Assembly (NCBI GenBank): GCA_946894095.1
Contig: OX335650.1
Location: 21,116,001 to 21,180,000 of the forward strand
DNA: 64,000 nucleotides
Direction of reading: 5' to 3'
Source: Incurvaria masculella
Lineage: Eukaryota > Arthropoda > Insecta > Lepidoptera > Incurvariidae
Every line of letters starts with the position of its first letter. Position 1 is the stretch's first letter. The translations under genes were made by a program, and so were the position numbers. The notes below the pieces were generated by a model. The model was not told the origin of the DNA and ran no database searches. It was given only the letters and a program-made list of their open reading frames with translations. Positions 21,276 to 32,739 of the stretch are shown piece by piece.

Positions 21276-21295
21276 GTAAGTCATACCTAGCAGAG

Positions 21296-21592
21296 TTTTT
21301 AAAGTTTCGTACCCAAACGGTGCCAACGGGACCCTGTTACTAATATTCCGTTGTTCGTCCGTCCTTCCGTCCGTCCGCCCGTCAGACAGCGGGCTGTATC
21401 TCATGAACCGAAAATGTTTACTGAGTGTGTGTTTCTATTGTCGCTATAACAATGAATAAAAATAAAATTGAAATTAAAGGGGGACACAAGAAATATAAGA
21501 AACACACAAAAACGTGATTATTTTGTGATAACTCTTTTACGATGGTCCGGAACCCTTTGTGTGCGAGTCCGACTCGCACTTGGTCGGTTTTC
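21296..21592 (+). repeat. GGTTCCGTACC repeat, copy 3
   Basis: Begins TTTTTAAAGTTTCGTACCC, carries GTCCGTCCGCCCGTC and GGGCTGTATCTCATGAACCG, and ends GAGTCCGACTCGCACTTGG and TCGGTTTT. Confidence 0.8.
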
Positions 21593-22062
21593 TTTAATTC
21601 TTTGGTCTTTAATTTCAAAGATATTTCTTCTTCATTTGTTAGGGTCTTCAACCCTAACAAATGAATGCGTTTCCCTTTCTGTATGCAAATCCGGCTTCCT
21701 CGGGCAACAAAGCGTATCCACCTCACCGCAGTTCAGTGGAGTTAACATTTCGTATTTATTTACATTTAATTAAGTTTAATAATTGTTTCATGGATCGCGC
21801 CGATTGTTGCGGTTGTTGTTGTTAATTGAATTCGATAGTACCTACATGCACGTGTATGCGTACTACGGACCGGTTCTAATAAATAATTTTAATGAACGAA
21901 ACAAATCATTACATTGGTCAGCGGATGTTGGAAATGTCATGAAATAGGAATAATTTAATATACTAGTGAGGAAACATTATTGATCAGTAAGAGTTTCCAA
22001 GTTTTTTATCCAACCTCAAAAATGGATGGGTAATACTACGCAACCACCGTAAATATATATCC
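21593..22062. other. Low-copy AT-rich stretch, nothing recognised
   Basis: Contains GGGTCTTCAACCC, flanked by the near-palindrome TTCATTTGTTAGGG...CCCTAACAAATGAA (a small hairpin near 21630-21665). No gene. Confidence 0.45.
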
Positions 22063-22165
22063 ACAAGGAAGGTCCTCGTATGACGCCTAGTTCCAAAGTG
22101 GTGGGTTGGGCTAATATCATGATAGGAGGTGTGGTATTAGCCATTCATGTGCAGTTACATAGAGC
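22063..22165 (+). mobile_element. SINE tail fragment
   Basis: AAGGAAGGTCCTCGTATGAC, then CTAGTTCCAAAGTGGTGGG, GGCTAATATCATGATAGG, and GTATTAGCCATTCATG with GCAGTTACAT. Confidence 0.65.
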
Positions 22166-22605
22166 CCATGTAAAGAATGGCCAATCTCTCCATTGGACCA
22201 GTCGAGGTAATCGGTCTGACACTCGAGGGTAGTACTGTAGGCGGTATACGGGGCAGAGGTCAGTAATTCAGCTATCCGATTGGTCCCGGGATACAAATAC
22301 TGAATACTACTAATGATTACTAATAACCGCTACGAGGGCTAGCCCAGGAGCTCTTACTGTGCTTATAACCCTGCTGGGCTACAGCCTCGGGTGTTCGTCA
22401 TAAGGCATGACATTGACAAGTAGAGATGCCGCAGGTCCCGGTAGTCGCTCGATTTCCGGAGCTCAGTGGCAAGTTTCCATTAGTTCGATCCCTGCCGCGT
22501 TCATATACCATTTTCTTTATCTTTCACTGTACTCTGTTTTAGCACAGTTAAAATTCAGTGATTTATATTAAAGTATTTCTCATTGCTATTCATGTATTGC
22601 CCCAT
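22166..22605. other. Unassigned moderately GC-rich stretch with a tRNA-like motif
   Basis: GAGCTCAGTGG near 22460 and GTTCGATCCCTGCC near 22483 resemble Pol III A and B boxes about 25 bp apart, so a SINE head is possible. The rest is unassigned. Confidence 0.3.
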
Positions 22606-23680
22606 TGCGCTTTTGTCGACTATGAAAAAGCGTTCGACTCTGTGGAACACTGGGTAGTAATGGATGCACTGCAGCGATGTAGAGTGGACTACTGATATAT
22701 CGAGATACTCAAGACCATCTACAAATCTGCAACAATGACTGTGGAAGTTCCGGGAGAAACCACTACCATTCCCATCTTCCGTGGAGACAAGGAGATGTCA
22801 TCTCGCCGAAACTCTTCACGAATGTAATGGAGGATATATTCAAGAAGCTCGAATGGAATGGTATGGGCATAAACGTGAACGGAAGACTCCTAAGCCACCT
22901 GAGGTTTGCGGATGATATTTACCTACTGGCAGAGTCCCCCGAAGACCTGAACGTGATGCTATGTGACCTATCACAAGAATCGCAAAAAGTAGGTCTCAAG
23001 ATGAATGAAGACAAAACCAAGCTGATGGGATCCACAGACCAGAACAAACAGTGCTGAAGTACTGCAATAGAGCAAGACCACGAGTATTGGTACTTGGGCC
23101 AAGTGAATAAACTCGGACGTGACCCACTCGCAAAAGAAATAGGCAGGCGTATTCAGCTGACGTTGGCCGCCTTCGGAAAACTTAGAGATGTCTTCAATTC
23201 TAAGATGCCCCAAATTCTTAAGACCAGACTATTTGACCAATGCGTGCTGCCGGTTTTGACCTACGCCTGCGAGACATGGACGCTCACAGTTGGTACTGCA
23301 CACAACCTGAAAGTAGACCAAAGGGCAATGGAAAGATCCATGTTCGGTATCTCACTGCGCGACCGATTGCCAAATTCGCTGATACGCCAAAGCACCAAGG
23401 TCACTGACGTTATTCATAGGGGTGCTAAACTCAAGTGGCAATGGGCAGGTCACGTATGTCGCAGAGATGTTCACAGATGGAGCACTGAAGTCTTGATGTG
23501 GAGACCCTACACAGGGAAAAGAAGCGTCGGCAAACCGCCAGCGCGTTTGTCAGACGATATACGTCAGACAGCAGGTGACAACTGGCGAAGAAAAACCGGA
23601 GACCGCACAACTTGGCGAATTCTGGGGGAGGCCTACGTCCAGCAGTGGTCAACAAAAGGCTGAAGAAGAAGAAGATTAAT
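22606..23680 (+). pseudogene. RTE-clade LINE reverse transcriptase, 3' half, broken
   Basis: The first part reads AFVDYEKAFDSVE (RT catalytic motif A) and hits a TGA near 22694. A frameshift near 22785 leads to RQGDVISPKLFT, then RFADDIYLLAE (motif C with the catalytic DD; 22905-22919 encodes FADDI) in the frame 22827-23057. Another frameshift near 23060 leads into 23094-23663, with LGRDPLAKEIGRRIQL, KLKWQWAGHVCRRD, TGKRSVGKPPAR and GEAYVQQW before the stop. These are typical RTE C-terminal blocks, and a short GAA-type tandem tail follows at 23664. The endonuclease half is absent (5' truncation). Confidence 0.85.
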
Positions 23681-23907
23681 GTATTACGGTAAGTATATGA
23701 GCCAAAACTGTTAATATTGAACAGGAATTTTAACCGATTAAAAAGTAACGCTTGGTGAAAAAAAGACGAGTGAGAGATCAGATGATTTTAAAACGACTAT
23801 CTTAACTTATTGACTATTACGTTTGACTAAAAATTAGGGATGGAACTGTCCAGTTTCAAGAGGTACCTACAATAATTTTAACAGTTTGGAAAGTATCTTT
23901 TCACTGA
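23681..23907. other. AT-rich spacer, nothing recognised
   Basis: No repeats or signals found. Confidence 0.5.
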
Positions 23908-24304
23908 ACATAAGACGTAAGTAACCATGGAAAAAATACTAAAGCTAAAAACTGTTTTCACACAGTTAGGGAACCAGTAAGAGAAATCAGTTATTGCACA
24001 CAATTGAAAGAAAACAATTTAAAAGATACAGTAACATTTAATTTTTAAGGCTGTTTTCACTCAGGCTGAGATAAATAGTCGTAACAAAAACTAAGACTAA
24101 CGAAAAGTAGTACTTTGTGACGTCACTTTGACACATTTTGTATGAAAGAAATCTCAAAGTAATGCAAATTGACGTCACAAAGCACTACTTTTCGTTAGTC
24201 TTGGTTTCTTTTACGACTATTTATCTCAGCCTCAGAGTAACCAGTTTACTTAGTTGGCTCTATTTTACGCTTGTTATTATCGGAATTACAGTTAGATGCA
24301 CTGA
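23908..24304 (+). repeat. Unnamed repeat X, copy 1, holding an H MITE
   Basis: Without the insert at 24064-24231 it is collinear with the reverse complement of 38481-38726: GGAAAAAATACTAAAGCTA, TTTTCACACAGTTAGGGAA, CAGTAACATTTAAT, GAGTAACCAGTTTACTTAG, TTGGCTCTA. Its class is unknown, and it has no coding content. Confidence 0.65.
24064..24231. mobile_element. H MITE, copy 1 (168-bp snap-back, TCA duplication)
   Basis: A nearly perfect palindrome from GGCTGAGATAAATAGTCGT to ACGACTATTTATCTCAGCC, flanked by TCA at 24061-24063 and 24232-24234. Each arm has TGACGTCA. A 3-bp duplication with T and A at its outer positions and a GG start point to the PIF/Harbinger superfamily. The empty site is kept in repeat X copy 2. 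Confidence 0.85.
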
Positions 24305-25435
24305 AAATTATAATAACAAACGAAATCTCTAGACCAATTACATTTATTCACGAGCCAAAAGTAGTCACTCTTTATCTGACAGTCAACAAAAATCACATTA
24401 TTGCATTATGAACAACTGAGCGATCATATCAAACCCTAAGTATAGCATTAAAGCAAAGTTCATCCATGTCGTTGGCAGTTGGCAGTTCGCTCATGCGACC
24501 GACGCCGCGCCGCCGCCGCCGCCGCGTCTGGAAGGGGCGAAGGGTGAAGGGGCGACTCGGCGCAGCACTATCGGCCCGGCCGCAGCCACTTGTGTCGGGG
24601 AACATGTTATTACGGATATCGCGTGATCGCTTCTCCGTGGGTTCCCCCCTAAGTCCCCTGACCGAACTGCAGAGTGGAATATTTTATGCAGCGTGCGGTT
24701 GCATTAGTGGAGTGCTAATCATTTTTTTAAAATCATTAGTGGAGTCATCACTTGAACGGTTCGGTAAGTTATAACAAAAAAATAGTTTTGTCAACGATGT
24801 GCAGAATACTATTAACCAAGTAACTAAGAAATGCTAATTAGCTAATAATACTTAAATGCAACTATTAACTCAACACTTAAATAAATGTATGTTATTTTCC
24901 TCTTATAATTTCACATTCATTTGATCGTAAATTACCTATAATTGCATTATAAATGAAGTTTCTATGTTTTCCTTTCCTTATTCACTGCGTGGCACTTCAC
25001 TTTTAACTGCTAACCCCCCCCCCCCCCTTCCCGAATCCCCTCTATTCTTACCCCTTTCCGCTCCCTCGCTCGACCCCCGTTTCGATCGCACCTTATCCAA
25101 ATTGGATCGCGAATAATAAAGCACAGATACCGTTGGGCTTATTCCTTAAATTAAATTAGTCGAGGCGAGCTCGGGGGCCGGCGGGGGAGGGGGGCGAGGC
25201 AGGGGCGCGGGGAGGGGAGTGTGTGCGCGAGTGTGGAAGAAAGATAGCGGGTTATAGGGGAGATTTTATTATTACACCGCACCCTTTGGGCAGATTTGTA
25301 TCTGGAAAGGTATAAGGGTGGCGTTCGAACGGAAGTTTTGTATCTTGACACAATCGAAATAAGACGTAGAATAGTCTATCGACTTGAGGGTCGCTTGTTC
25401 CGTTTTGATTTCGCGACGTCAAAATAAATCAGAGT
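24305..25435. other. Low-copy region with two GC-rich blocks
   Basis: 24460-24770 contains CCGCGCCGCCGCCGCCGCCGC and a 102-codon open frame that looks like composition noise. 24700-24760 has a local duplication of CATTAGTGGAGT. 25000-25250 has a poly-C run (25014-25027) and GGCGGGGGAGGGGGGCGAGG. No gene assigned. Confidence 0.4.
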
Positions 25436-27039
25436 TCAGTGTGTGTGCCGTTCTCATACTGTTTGAACTTGAACATTTATGGTGATGTTGTTCCGAGAAC
25501 AGTCAACGCGAGAAGGTGATAAATCGATCTTTTGATTAAGTCTGTTGTTTGTTTGTCGGAAAAAAATACAATAATTGTAGATATTTGTGGCAAAGTTGCA
25601 GTACCATAGTGGATATTTATTAAGCAAGGGAAATAAGAATTAAAAGCATCCAAAGCTTTTACTGTCACCTCAAAACCACAATATATCTAATCATAAACGA
25701 ACCAACTGTATAGATGATTCCCTGAGTATGTAAATGTCATGTTTCGTATGTATGAACATCATATTAACGTATTTCAAGTTGTTTTTGTCCGCTGCGGAAC
25801 ATTTAAATATTTTAATATGTTACATTACGCAGGCGTTAGAATTAAGTATAAGTGGTTTTTTGTCTGTAAAATTAACACTCCGAGTAAGTGTTTCAGCGCG
25901 AAATAATAGCATGGACATGCCTACCGATTCGGTAAATAGAGACGGTTATAAACGAAATATATAGAAAATCTGAAAATATATTTTTGTTTATTATTTGTTC
26001 ATCATCCATAGGCAGCACAGTGCACTCGGATTTTCATATATTATCATTAGTCAGTTCAGCATTCACAGCGAAGAATAACTGGCAAGCCAGCATAGTGGAT
26101 TTTTTTCAACATCCACTTAGTCTATGTTCACAAAAGTCTTTGCCATTGCTTGCAGATGTATACAGGTTATTGGTAGTTGTTTGTGTGAATAAATGATTCT
26201 AATTCCTTGTAACATAAATAGGAAGTATTTATCGTGAAAAATTATCGTGATGAGAAAAACACAGGTAAATACATTAAACCAATATGAATTCACCAAAATC
26301 TACAGTTCATGCCCTCATGACAAATATCAGTTTATTTTGCAAATAATATATCCGTTTGACTGGAACAAATTACTGTTAGTAAAAGTATACAGGCTGTAAC
26401 TGCTCACTACCGTTACAACAGTATCGTAATATTCGAACAGAGATTATGATAAAATATGTATTTTTTTCTTGAAATATTTATTTTCAAACTTGATTATTCC
26501 CTCATGTATGAGAGTATTCTAATGGATTCGGTCACCTTGCCACTCTTGTTGCGGCTTAATAATCCGAATTCTTCCTCTCGCTATCGCAGAAAATTGCTCA
26601 CCACCAGCCCAGCGCCGACGTCGTCCGTTTTCCCGCTGTCCGTCTAACCCCGTTCATTGTTCGTTAACATTATAAACTTTTTTTACGCAAATACTGCAAA
26701 ATGGCGTTTAAGATTATTGTTTGTTTTGACTTCAAGAACCATTTCCTGAAGTTAAAGCAGTAAATGCCTATATAAATATATATTATCTATAAATATAGAT
26801 ACGTGTGTTAAGCACGCGTAGGGTTCCCCTTTTTTGCTGGGCTATGCACCTCCTACCATTTTTTTTTATTTTAAAAATTTGCGACTCAACGTGGTAATTC
26901 GCAGCATTTTATAACAACTTCTTAAAATGAGTACTCCAGACCAAGAAGTCTTACTTCACTCGTCTTATCCATATAATGACCGTCGTGTTACCGTTACACG
27001 ATGTTATGGTAATGCGTCGACTGCGATGTGATTTTAAAT
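25436..27039. other. Mainly AT-rich low-copy stretch, nothing recognised
   Basis: Open frames are at most 76 codons and unsupported. TATA/ATA runs lie near 26770-26810. No repeat from the families here was found. Confidence 0.45.
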
Positions 27040-27175
27040 TAAAAGGCGCCGTCGCGTCGTCTCCGCCGCGCGCCGCCGCGAGACTGCACGAAAACAACTT
27101 TTGCAATTCCGAGAGGGGCATTTGTCAAGCGCCACAGAGCGTGAACTCCCTAGAGGTGACATGCAAAGGAAAAGT
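27040..27175. other. Short GC-rich block
   Basis: GGCGCCGTCGCGTCGTCTCC and CGCGCCGCCGCGAGAC in AT-rich surroundings; unassigned. Confidence 0.4.
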
Positions 27176-27417
27176 ATAATCTTTGTGATAAACCATTTTG
27201 TAAGCTGTTTTAAAAATTTTAACTCGCAGGAGATAAACGTATCATGTTTAAGAGCACAGTATTAAAAAATCTAAACCTTGTTCATTTCTTCTGGTCAGAG
27301 TCATGAAGAGCTATGGTAATTATACAATCCAAAGTAATTCCTTAATGTGTTTGGTTGCTATTGACTCCTCGAGACTCGCTGTTTAATTTTTTTTTCTAAA
27401 CTACGAAACCGAGGTAC

Positions 27418-27560
27418 GTGCCACACGCAAACAAAACAGAACAGATATATAGATATAATACATCTACGGTATTGGAGAACTGACTTGGCGAATGCATTTT
27501 GGGAGCACATTCGAGTGCGGTTGCTACATTTTGACTGAATGGCACACGACTCGTTTTTTG
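27418..27560 (+). repeat. Fragment related to the 9540-10110 element
   Basis: Shares GCCACACGCAA, GGTATTGGAG, GAACTGACTTGGCGAATGC and CACACGACTCG-type blocks in the same order as 9885-10010, with many substitutions. Confidence 0.4.
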
Positions 27561-27604
27561 CTATGAGCGATAACGTATCTATGATATTTTTGAGATAACT
27601 GCGG

Positions 27605-27985
27605 TCGTTGAGATTTACGGCTTTTCACGCGGCGGGAGGATACAATCGAGAAGACTCTTTTAAGCTCTCTGCAATGTGGAACCTCGTACTTCAGTCACTG
27701 ACGAAGGTCAAGAAAGACGATAATATCGGCGACAATATTGTCAGCTTATACTGCCTGTCGTCTGAAGTAAGGAACGCATCCCAAGAATATTACGCAACCA
27801 TCCCCACCCACAGCTACGATGTTACTATACGGTCGTAGACCACGGCGAGTCTAGCTGTCAGTCGGCTGCTACGTACGGACGTAGAGGCTGCCTCCTTGAC
27901 AACGGGCTGAACGATCAGCTCGAAACGTCGGATAATCTCTCCTCCCGCCGCGTAAAAAACCATAATTTTTTAAAACATGATAACG
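27605..27985. mobile_element. Element with the same ends as the fold-back at 18.4 kb
   Basis: The left end ATTTACGGCTTTTCACGCGG is repeated inverted at the right (CCGCCGCGTAAAAAACCAT). Both right ends contain the block CTCGAAACGTCGG preceded by TGCCTCCTTGACA. The 370-bp interior has a 76-codon open frame with no recognisable domain. Possibly a Penelope-like terminal piece. Confidence 0.45.
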
Positions 27986-28014
27986 TGTCTGCCCATTCTG
28001 GACGTTTCTATGCA

Positions 28015-28145
28015 CACATTTGATGCTTATAGGGTGCGTGGAGAGCCATTGTTGACTTAATACGAGGTAAATCGTCGAATTAATATTAATCGGTGACGGA
28101 ATCGAACCTACCACCGTCAGCTCCTGCCCGTTACGAGCGGCTTAA
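28015..28145 (-). mobile_element. Possible tRNA-headed SINE piece
   Basis: On the minus strand GCTCGTAACGGGCAGGAGC is followed by GGTAGGTTCGATTCCGTC, a good B-box (GGTTCGATTCC). The body downstream differs from the main SINE family here. Tentative. Confidence 0.35.
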
Positions 28146-28759
28146 CTTTATATTATATTTAGCAGACTGAAATATTATTCATTATGTTTCTTAAATCGGA
28201 GATTAACATAGATTATGTTTAAAGTCCCCGGCTGCATTTTTACTATGTTCGAGCACTCAAGGCTATTAATTATATAGTTATTTTTAAAAGAGAAAAATAC
28301 TGAATGCCACCTCTAAACGAATTATATTTTAATAAACCAGCAAGTTATGTGTGCTTAAAGTCACTCCTATTCGGGCATTGCACTTGAAAAAATACACTGC
28401 ATTGAATGCATGTAATGCATAATTTATGCATAAATTAATGTATTGGAGGAAAATAAATGAATACAGAAAAACAAAAACAAGACGCCACGCCGCCGGTGTA
28501 ACCGGAAAAGGATGTACCACTAGGCTTTTTTGACATTAAAATAATCGCCTTTGCTCTTGAGTAAATATCTAAGGCTGGAGTGCAGATTTCCAAGGATCGT
28601 ATAATAACAATAACTAACAATAACCAGTGATGCTGATGGATGCAAATTTAACACGGATCAAGAGTGATAACGGTGCATAATTTCAAAAACCATTTTTTTG
28701 GATAGCTAATGCCACTGTCATGATTTTTGCCTAACACGCGATATTGACATGGGACCTAA
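28146..28759. other. AT-rich low-copy stretch, nothing recognised
   Basis: Short ATGCAT-rich direct repeats near 28395-28435; no genes. Confidence 0.45.
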
Positions 28760-28927
28760 GGCTTAGATAAATAGTCGTAAAAGAAACTAAGACTAACGAA
28801 AAGTAGTACTTTGTGATGTCAATTTGCATTACTTTGAGATTTCGTCCATACAAAATGTGTCAAAGTGACGTCACAAGGTACTACTTTTCGTTAGCCTTAG
28901 TTTTTGTTACGACTATATATCTCAGCC
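28760..28927. mobile_element. H MITE, copy 2
   Basis: A 168-bp palindrome beginning GGCTTAGATAAATAGTCGT and ending CTCAGCC, flanked by TAA (28757-28759) and TAG (28928-28930), a target duplication with one change. TGACGTCA is intact in the right arm and changed to TGATGTCA in the left. Confidence 0.85.
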
Positions 28928-29399
28928 TAGAGTTGTCCAAGGACCTTACTTATAAAGCGGTTTTCAATCATTTTAAATACATGGCTAAAAAGAAATTTAA
29001 ATTTAGGACTCTCCTAGTCAAATAACCAGATAATGCTATTTAAAACCAATAATACATATTTTAGACGAGACGTTTAGGGAAAGAAAGTGAGGGAATTTGT
29101 CCAGTCCTCTACTAACTATTTCAGACCAAGAATAGCCGACAAGAAACTTCGCCAGGTTTTTAGTTCATTTTTTTTCCATTGATACTTACAAACTAGTTTA
29201 TAGTGATTGATCGATTACTACTGCTTACAAAGAACATTATATAAACATTGGTGAAGACCAAACTCTCGACTACCAAAATGACATCTTATTCTAAATTAAT
29301 AGGAATTATGATATAAATTATTCAGGTGTATAAAGCCATCGTCATTTTTGATAGAAGGTTTGATAGAAAGGATTAATGACCAACACAAATATGATCATT
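28928..29399. other. AT-rich low-copy stretch, nothing recognised
   Basis: No recurrent element or coding signal found. Confidence 0.45.
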
Positions 29400-29605
29400 T
29401 TATGTATTTAATGGATACGACATTACCGTTATCTCATTAATTTAAGTTTCAGCGACATCCACATTTGAAGCATTGTAATCAGATTTTGAAAATAATCTGA
29501 ATCATTACGAATGTCACGACCAATACTTTTTTAGATTATTTTCAAAATCGGATTACAATGCTTCAAATGTAGATGTCGCTGAAACTCAAATTAATAACAA
29601 CGAAG
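29400..29605. mobile_element. Fold-back MITE F, copy 1
   Basis: Arms around ACATTTGAAGCATTGTAATC and its complement (29460-29480, 29553-29573) extend out to AAGTTTCAGCGACATC / GATGTCGCTGAAACTC. The centre holds ACGAATGTCACGACCAATAC. The centre is identical in the copy at 44960-45180, but the flank TTTAATGGATACGACATTAC lies on the left here and inverted on the right there. Confidence 0.65.
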
Positions 29606-30382
29606 ATAAGAAGAAAGAAGATACATTTGTATCTTAAAAAATACCACCAAGGCAATAATTGTATGGCTTTAGCGGCTAGGGGTATAATAAAGCCTATGGG
29701 GAATCATTTACCAATATAAGAAATTTAGTAATAAAGTCAAATATTGGTTTGATCGCCATAGTGCCAATGATAGGTCCACCACACCGAAGAGGGAACATAT
29801 AAAATCGAATCACGGTTTCCGTCAAGATCCGGTCCGATCCGCCATTTTGCGAGTCTAACTATAAAAGCTCGCGCTCATGTTTACTTGCGGCCAACTGCTC
29901 TCGATCTGAAGTTGAAATTCGACTCAATTTATAAAGATGTTATCGCTAGCCATTTGACGCGAACACAACATTTCGCTCTAGCTAATGAAAACATTTGATT
30001 GCTTTTAGCAATCGCCGATAGTAGAAATAAGCTCACGTGCACTCGCGTAATATTTACACCTTTGCGAATGGATTTTTAATTTAAATCGGCCTAAATATAT
30101 TTTTTCTTGGGTACTTTGATGTAATTTCAGTTTATACAACGACATTCACACTGAAGTATTGTTTTTTTTTTAAATTGTCTAAAACTGCATGTCTACAGGG
30201 TGATGGATACATTCCTTCTAAGGGATCATTCTAGAGATAATTTGCAACAAATTCGGCCCCGTGAAATGGGGGTCTAAAATAAATTGTTTTTTTGTCATTT
30301 AAGTTTTTTTTAAATGCTCTGTGTTATTAGGAAACAGTGATAATTGTAAAAGAACTACTATTCTCTGGGTATTTTATCAGCA
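29606..30382. other. Low-copy stretch with a weak promoter-like site
   Basis: ACTATAAAAGCTCGCGCTC near 29858 has a good TATA box, with GC-richer sequence downstream. No open frame follows, so it is noted only. The rest is AT-rich. Confidence 0.3.
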
Positions 30383-30788
30383 ATACAAATTATGGAAATA
30401 ACTTTATTATTTCATAAGCTTCCAGAAAAGTACAAATGTCCACTTTCATACAAGTTCCATATTTTTTTTGTTTGCTTCGGTTTACGCTGACGATTTTTAT
30501 TTAAGAAAAAGGTCCTCATTAAGGTGTAAAAAACCATCCAACAATGAAATAACATTCGATTATGTGCACATTTACAATTTTAGCGGTAAAATTTAATTAC
30601 AATTGAAACTGTGCACATAAATACACGTTATTTCATTGTTGACTGGTTTTTTACACCTTAATGAGGACCTATTTCTTAAAATAAAATGGACAGCGCAAAT
30701 ACGACTTAATAAAAACAAAATAAGGAACCTCTGTGAAAGTGGACAATATTGCTACTTTTTATGGAAAAGTTATTTTTACAATTTGTAT
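30383..30788. repeat. Large imperfect inverted repeat, about 190-bp arms
   Basis: The left arm (30383-30579) and right arm (30601-30788) pair almost throughout; the best block is AGGTCCTCATTAAGGTGTAA against TTACACCTTAATGAGGACCT, with CAACAATGAAATAAC and ATGTGCACA nearer the 21-bp loop and GTCCACTTTCA further out. If transcribed it would fold into a long hairpin. Probably a fold-back transposon; the termini are not clear. Confidence 0.7.
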
Positions 30789-30942
30789 GCCATATGTCAT
30801 GCTTTTTTCAGTAATCCTCTTTGATTTAAATAAATGTTGTAATTTGTTTTTACATAAACTGTCAGTTATGACCCTTTATTCCTGAATTATGTATAGTTTG
30901 AATGCATTTATTTTATCAAAGTAGTCATCTCATTGTCTCATT

Positions 30943-31150
30943 CATCAGTCAGTCAGCGTGTTTGCGTCCACTGCTGGACATACGCCTCTCCAATCCTTCT
31001 CCAGTCCTCCCGGCCCTCAGCGGTACGGAACCACTGCTTTCCGCCGACGCACTTGATTTCGTCTTCCCACCTGGCGGGTGGTCTTCCCACACTCCGTTTG
31101 CCTGTCCACGGCCGCCAGTGTAGGACACGGTTACTCCAACGGTCGTCGTC
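30943..31150 (-). pseudogene. RTE LINE 3' end fragment
   Basis: The minus-strand translation reads RDDDRWSNRVLHWRPW, TGKRSVGRPPARWEDE, then WRRIGEAYVQQWTQTR and a stop, followed by a CTGA-type tandem tail. The upstream part was lost by 5' truncation. Same subfamily as 40764-41250 and 58115-58408. Confidence 0.8.
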
Positions 31151-31254
31151 TCTATTATCATTCGTCATTCATCAGTTATTAGAAAATCACTGATACAGTG
31201 CGTCTCTATTATCATTCGTCATTCATCAGCTATTATAAAATCACTGATACAGTG
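31147..31254. repeat. Tandem duplication, 2 x 54 bp
   Basis: Units 31147-31200 and 31201-31254 begin CGTCTCTATTATCATTCG and end CACTGATACAGTG, with two differences. The duplication starts inside the truncated 5' edge of the RTE fragment. Confidence 0.8.
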
Positions 31255-32739
31255 CCCAGAGTATAGTAGTTATTATACAGTCATCACTTTTTCATAATAA
31301 CAAAGAACATTAAAAAAAACTTAATAACTAAAAAAATGGTATACATATAATAACTGTTAAAGAATACATTCGGGTAGTCAACCGTTTTTGTAGATACACG
31401 GTTCCTACGTACGCGACGTCTGGGTAAAGCAGTGAAAATGGATTTCTTGTTCTAATCACAATACAATTTCGAGTGTGCAATTAAAAGTGAGCAAATGAGT
31501 GTGTGATCAGCGAGCGACTTCAACTTAATTGTTTCTTGTGTTAAGCGACTGGAAGTTTTAATCACTTTAATTTGCAACCAGCGATTCGTTAATTATTTTT
31601 TAATTAAAATGTTAAGTTGAATGTGCCTACGTATTTAAGCGCGGAAGTAGGTATTCGTGTCAGACACTGCCAAAGGGGATGCGCAAAATTTTGGTACAGG
31701 CTACAGAAACCTTAAAAATTAGATTAGAAGAAAGAAGACAAAGACAAATTTCCGAAGTTTTTATCGCCGACGCCAAACCTAAAAATTGGTTACATGAAGT
31801 AAATTTCTGCTGCAAATCAATGAAATTTAGCTACTTGGAATTTCGGTAAATTGCTATGCAGGCGACACAGTACGGGACCCGGGTACAAATAAGTCGCCCG
31901 TCACCTGGCAGGCAATGTTTATGAACTCGAAAGGTGCCCAGAACTTCCTGAAATGTAATCGCTTATAGAATCAAGTTAAAGTAACTCCCTTTGTATCAGC
32001 TCCATTCTTCAATGCACCGCACGCAAGTAATCTTTTGCACCTCAGTGTTCGATCGCTTAAAAAACTGTTTATCCTCAACACGGTGCGGTATTTTATTTAT
32101 TTTATATATTATTATATTTTGGATTCAAAAATGTACTGTCGAGGTCTACGTCTGCATTTTTTTTATGTATCTTTTAGATAAGAAAATATTGGCTATTATA
32201 CATCAGAAAAGTTCTTTTTTTCTTACTGTGCATTTAGATTTTTTTTATTACTGAAAAAAGCTTTCTTAAGGAAGTAAAAATGTTTGATTAAAATCTGACA
32301 ACTTTTAAGGGCCCGGAAGACTTATTTGTAGTCGGCGTGCAAAAATTGTGCCTTGGCCAATGGACAAAAAAAGCATTTCTTTGTATTTCCAAATCCCAGA
32401 GCCCCGTTGACTTCCCTACAGTCTCTTCTAACAGGCATGCCATTGGCTATACTCCACTACATGGGTTCAGGCGCAACTGGTTAGTAGGTTATGTCGTGCG
32501 TTCCATGTAAACATTTGGGTAAAAATAACAAAATTACAATTAGTTAAGAACATAAGTACCAGAACTTTTTTCTAATGCCTTTAGTGCCTTCGTGGAAACA
32601 ATCTGCCAACTAATAAGCCGACAAATATTTTCAATATAACGTGCGCCCAAACGTACGTACAGTCGCAGAACCGAACATAATATTAAATTCTCGTACTCGT
32701 ACTATATTCCCCCTCTCTGTGCTCGAATACAATATGAGC
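31255..32739. other. Low-copy stretch, mainly AT-rich
   Basis: 31370-31680 is repeat-free and more mixed in composition (GATCAGCGAGCGACTTC, TTAATTATTTTTTAATTAAA), and could be regulatory or untranslated exon sequence, but no start, splice or coding signal is firm. The rest is AT-rich. Confidence 0.35.

Noticed and set aside
25436..25520. Second non-coding first exon (TTCAGTG start, GTGATA donor)
   Set aside because: The initiator match is poor, the donor is weak, and no DPE or TATA was found.
29858..29950. TATA promoter of a gene
   Set aside because: TATAAAAG followed by unique sequence, but no initiator, open frame or splice signal follows.
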